Source: Harmothoe impar
Lineage: Eukaryota > Annelida > Polychaeta > Phyllodocida > Polynoidae
NCBI GenBank assembly: GCA_947462335.1
Contig: OX381710.1
Location: 25,265,772 to 25,329,771 of the forward strand
Reading direction: 5' to 3'
Length of the DNA stretch: 64,000 nt
Shown in pieces: positions 60,381 through 64,000 of the stretch (its first letter is position 1; every line of letters begins with the position of its first letter). A model generated the notes under the pieces. It was not told where the DNA came from and made no database searches. It was given only the letters and a program-made list of their open reading frames with translations. The position numbers were made by a program, and so were the translations under genes.

Positions 60381-60684
60381 GCAGCGCTGGTAGTCAGCCT
60401 GCAGTACCTCTTGATTCAATTAATCGTGTAACGCAGACATGTAGCACTGGTTATCAGACTACACACCTCCAATAGCAGATGGACAGATCTGGTTGTCAGA
60501 CTGCATTTTCCTAACTATGTCAACACTGGTCGTCAGGTTGATCTCTCATTATCCCAAAAACAATCAGTATCGTAGATAATACCCACATTATAAAAGACCA
60601 CAATCCACCCTGCCTTATCACTATCTTCCAATTCTTATCTTGTGTATATTTTTTCCATCTAATCAACACTGGTCGTCAGGTTGA
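60381..60684 (+). other. 3' UTR cluster of five covarying hairpins
   Basis: Same design as 56601-56955. 60381-60402 has stem GCAG/CTGC, loop GTAGT. 60440-60463 has TGTAG/CTACA, loop GTTAT. 60484-60503 has CAG/CTG, loop GTTGT (weak). 60520-60541 has TCAAC/GTTGA, loop GTCGT. 60663-60684 has TCAAC/GTTGA, loop GTCGT. The cluster starts 21 bases after the ORF2 stop. Confidence 0.8.
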
Positions 60685-61374
60685 AACGCACGTCATAAAT
60701 ACATATTGAGAAATATGAACAGGGTCGCTGCTGCCTGTCATGCTGCGCAATAGCATTCATTGTTAGCAAGATCAGACAGGCTGAACTGATCAGATCAAGG
60801 TGATTTCTAGAAATTATTAGCGCTCAGGTTATATTGGGATTATAAGGGTAAGGGTAACACTTGGCTGGGTCTGTCTCACACGGCTCAGGACCACCCAAAC
60901 TTAGAAAGACGGATCTATGTTAGTTAAGCTTAGGATTTTTCTCTTTGTAAAGTAAATTGTTTTTTACTAATTTTCAACTAAAATGTTGCTATTATATTAC
61001 CTTATTTTTTCTACTGTGTACTAATTTAAAGGATACGACTATCCGCATACAGCCTAGTAGAAGCTAGGTTTAATTATAGACGTCTCTATAAATATGATAT
61101 GTACGATGACACAAGCTATGCGAAATGAAAGAGCAAGCCACTATAATGAAGAGTATAAACACTTTATTCACATGTATTCGTAAACAGTTGAGTGATACTC
61201 ACTGAACTATATGTTAGGTAATAAGATACATATCATTCACATTTATTTTTTGTCAAACATGGCACGATAACATGTATAACCACAGAGAGGTGAACTTAAT
61301 ATATCCACGAGGGCTGTCGACCCAATATTGCACCCGAAAAAACATGTAATGAATCGGTTTCAATAAAAGAACTT
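60685..61374 (+). other. Rest of LINE 3' UTR and terminus
   Basis: AT-rich, non-coding. It ends with AATAAA (61362-61367) followed by AGAACTT and then the duplicated target bases. No poly(A). Confidence 0.75.
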
Positions 61375-61384
61375 GAACTTAATG

Positions 61385-61893
61385 AAAATCTTTTATTTAT
61401 CAACAAATTGGTTGCCATGGTTACCTCTTTTTCGACTTTTTCCAATTCTTTATGTCACATTCTTCAGGACAGTATATATCAATAGGATACTCTCAATATA
61501 ATTTCAGAAGTGTTTCTTTGAAAATAGGTAATAATTTGAATGAAATTCAAAGATATTCGGCCAGAAATGCAGTGGTGAAAGGGTAAATAAAAACCACTTT
61601 AAAATATATGTTCTGTTTTTCCAGTTATATCTTTTATATCATTTTAAGTTCTCCTTGACTATTACTATAGTACTGAGTACTATATAATGGGATACAGATG
61701 AAGGCAGATGGGACTGTGGTCAGGTGGGTAGAAAGAAATGTTAGTTCCGCAAATCCCCTTCACCACTGGATTTCCTGTAACTCAATGCAATCTTGTACAA
61801 TATATAGACTTACTGCATGGAAGGGGATATATTATCATAAGCTGTACCAGATTATCATTATAAATACTATTTACCAAATGATGCAGGCCGGAT
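61385..61893. other. 3' flank of the LINE, no gene
   Basis: No supported feature; the open frame 61698-61919 has no motif. Confidence 0.45.
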
Positions 61894-61897
61894 TTAA

Positions 61898-62265
61898 AGT
61901 GACATGGTCCAATGATTAGGGCTCAAAAATGAATTTCGTTAAAAATGAACCAGAATGTTCCCTATGGTCATACTTCATGTGCTAGCTATTTTATCTAATC
62001 TCATATCCTAGAATTCAGCTTAGAATTCAACTAATTATCAGATTATGCCTCAATTTACTACTTTTGGAGTGCACACTTTAATTCCCCCATTGAAAATACA
62101 CTGTAAAATACCATACTTGGACCACATCTGTACCTCTAATTGGGCTCTTATTGCCCATAGATGACATTTGATTGGGCCCTATCCTCCAAATACAATATTG
62201 TACTAACATTTGAAACACATTTAAGCAGGATTTAAAATATGAAAACAAAATCGGACCATGTCACT
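61898..62265. mobile_element. 368-bp TTAA-flanked MITE (piggyBac- or Kolobok-type target)
   Basis: Inverted ends AGTGACATGGTCC (61898-61910) and GGACCATGTCACT (62253-62265), each bordered by TTAA (61894-61897, 62266-62269). TTAA duplication is used by piggyBac and Kolobok transposases. The AGTGACATGG-type end is more like Kolobok relatives (from memory). No transposase ORF. Confidence 0.85.
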
Positions 62266-62383
62266 TTAATAATCTCCTATTAACCTGTTTGTTAGTGGTC
62301 GACGGTGATTGTATCATTATGAGCAACCCAGTGAGTTTGTGGACTTCCGGTCATGAATTTATTGTGAGTATAAGCCCGCGCTT

Positions 62384-62399
62384 ATAGTGCTATAAATGC
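62384..62399 (+). promoter_or_regulatory. Possible TATA box region
   Basis: GCTATAAATGC just downstream of a small palindrome (TATAAGC/GCTTATA, 62370-62387) and about 175 bp upstream of the ORF below. Confidence 0.35.
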
Positions 62400-62566
62400 A
62401 AAGGACTTATGTTACCCGGTACCCTTACCGCCCAGGGGTGCTGCCACCTGGAGGGCAGGTGTGGACTCAGTGGCCGGCAGCCAAGCACTCGGACACAACC
62501 CAGGTGGCAGTGGTACGGTACGGTCGACTTACATGAACTCAGCACAGAGGTGCAAGGGTGGACGCA

Positions 62567-63352
62567 ATGCCTAGGAGTTTACAGAAGTGTTCTGAATGTA
62601 ATTGTGCTCATGTGCCCAAAGGAGGTAAACCTTGTTGCTATGTGATTCTGGCTAAAAGTAAGGCGCTGGAGGAGGGTTGCACGGAGGAAGAGTGGCTTCT
62701 CTACCTGGACTCGGAGGTCATGGACAGAGACTCGGCCTTGTATTTAGGCAGGGAGAGCAAAGACGTCAAGTCAACGGAAAACATGGACTCACAGTTATTG
62801 CGTGAGATGCTGTTGGAGAGTAGGGAGTCCAGGAAGGTCATGCAGAAACAGATGGACATGATCAATGGGTTGATGCAGGTGGTATGCATTGGTCAAGGTG
62901 TCATGGCCGACCAGCCGGTGGCGGGCGCGGGAGATGCAACTCTCGGTGCAGTAGGTGGTGTGGATTATGCAACCGGCTTTACGTCGACCAGGGGAGGACA
63001 GGCGGGCGGCCAGCAGGGCGGTCAGCCGTCTAGTTAACAACAAACATTCCATATATCGGGTAGTGGACTTGGTAAATTGGAGACTGAAGAGGAAGGTCCC
63101 TCAGAGGAGGAGTCAGCTGGAGATGACAAGCCCGGCATGGCATTTTTTCAGGCTCTCATGGGCAAGAGGTTTGGTGGTGGTCATCAAGGAGGTGGTCCTG
63201 GTGGTTACAAACAATTGGTGTTGGGACAGAGATTCCTCCCCTCTCATCTCTTGGAGGGAGAACCGACACAAACCAGCAGTTTCCAGCCGTTGTCGTCAGG
63301 GCAGCAAACAACGTTCAACAGTCATCACCTTGTCATGTTATGTCATCTTTGA
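62567..63352 (+). pseudogene. Cys-rich, Gly-rich retroelement-like ORF with one in-frame stop
   Basis: From ATG 62567, 156 codons run to TAA 63035-63037. The same frame then continues without another stop to TGA 63350-63352, 261 codons in all. The N-terminus has a Cys/His cluster (KCSECNCAHVPKGGKPCC, about residues 6-23), reminiscent of the zinc-binding start of Gag-like ORF1 proteins in DIRS/Ngaro-type elements. A helical EEWLLYLDSEV..LREMLLESRESRKVMQKQ region (about 45-95) follows, then Gly/Gln-rich segments. The composition (GC-rich, Gly-rich) is continuous across the TAA, so this is one gene broken by a CAA-to-TAA type change or read through. AATAAA follows at 63388. No reverse transcriptase is nearby. 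Family assignment is weak. Confidence 0.5.
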
Positions 63353-63387
63353 ATCGTGTACTGTATTTTAGAAAATCACTTTGTGAA

Positions 63388-63393
63388 ATAAAA
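63388..63393 (+). terminator. Polyadenylation signal
   Basis: AATAAA 35 bases after the stop of the ORF ending at 63352, in an AT-rich context. Confidence 0.5.
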
Positions 63394-63419
63394 TACTTTA
63401 TGGATTGTTTTAAAAAGAC

Positions 63420-64000
63420 CTATGGGAAAGTAATGTAAAGAATTGACATGTTTGACACTGACAACACCGATAGTTTAGTAGTATTTTCAATTTTTGTTAA
63501 ATTAACCCCAATCATAAATCATAGCTGAAAGTGTACTTTATTCTCATTAATTCTGTACAATTAGTAATGGGGTGATTAGCCTGATCAGGAATAGGGTGAT
63601 AACATCTTCCGACATCCATTGACAACTCTAATAAGCCTGGTCCTACTTAAAGCCTACATTTTAATTAGTTTAGTTTTGGATGTTCTTAAAAGCTGCAAAT
63701 ATTCCCCGTAATAAGTTGCACACTTCCTAATTATTCTCTATGTTTCCTTGTATACATTTCTCCGTATAAATTCTACCTATCTTTCATAAATGTGTAGGTC
63801 ATTATGCACTCCAATATGAGTTTCAAACACACAATACAATTTACTCCTACAGTTCCAGATAATCATCAATTTTGTTGAACTGTTGGCCTAGAAAACGAAA
63901 AAGGGGGGAGACTTTCATGGTGATCTGTGGCAGAACTTGTAAGAATTGCAACAAATCGGAATTTCAAAAAATAATGAGTGGCAGCCTGAGAGGCATAGCT
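63420..64000. other. Intergenic, nothing recognised
   Basis: AT-rich sequence without inverted or tandem repeats that I could see. Confidence 0.5.

Larger units (their letters stand above)
55722..61374 (+). mobile_element. Full-length APE-type non-LTR retrotransposon (CR1/L2/Jockey group)
   Basis: About 5.65 kb with two ORFs, an endonuclease-reverse transcriptase ORF2 without stops or frameshifts, a 1-kb 3' UTR and an end reading AATAAAAGAACTT, the style of CR1/L2-like tails (AATAAA followed by short repeats, not poly(A)). A 10-bp duplication flanks it. Intact ORFs and a clean duplication suggest recent, possibly current, activity. Unusual features are an apparent intron in ORF1, a dense G tract between the ORFs, and two groups of five covarying hairpins, one after each ORF stop. 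Clade cannot be fixed without a phylogeny. Confidence 0.9.

Noticed and set aside
62409..62645. 78-codon frame ahead of the Cys-rich ORF
   Set aside because: Overlaps the better-supported frame starting at 62567 in another phase; likely 5' UTR sequence.

Overview
This is a repeat-dominated eukaryotic genomic window, AT-rich by eye. I see no convincing host protein-coding gene, no rRNA and no complete tRNA. The contents suggest a metazoan, most likely a marine invertebrate: an APE-endonuclease LINE of the CR1/L2/Jockey type, a gag-bearing LTR element, many short terminal-inverted-repeat (TIR) elements, and (TA)n microsatellites. The species cannot be fixed from sequence alone.

Layout. 1-30 kb is old, diverged repeat sequence. 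Its core is a large inverted repeat: about 3180-7155 reads again on the opposite strand at about 11115-15425, with a 4 kb spacer. Further diverged copies of parts of the same unit lie at 21980-24350, 25290-25385, 47620-48330 and elsewhere. Small TIR elements are scattered through it (1481-1643, 2367-2977, 15652-15982, 26461-26660). 30099-46103 is one recent 16 kb LTR element with two 1456-bp LTRs that appear identical and a 4-bp target duplication. It has an intact gag-like ORF but no pol, and 10 kb of internal DNA made largely of short degenerate repeats. 46-55 kb is again repeat-derived (TIR elements at 50005, 50621, about 51740 and 53504; a long TA tract; a 53-bp-armed inverted repeat). 55722-61374 is an apparently full-length, intact LINE. 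61.4-64 kb holds a TTAA-flanked TIR element and a GC-rich, broken ORF of retroelement character.

How the parts work together. The LINE has a short ORF1 that is best read with a 95-bp intron, and a 937-aa ORF2 carrying endonuclease and reverse transcriptase. Each ORF is followed, just after its stop codon, by a group of five small hairpins. All share a CTG-GTNNT-CAG core but have different, mutually compensating outer stems. Ten copies with covarying stems imply selection on structure; I rate this the most interesting signal in the window. The LTR element can make at most a Gag-like protein and must borrow reverse transcriptase and integrase from another element.

Limits. All repeat relationships, identities and boundaries were read by eye. 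No alignment, database search or folding program was run.
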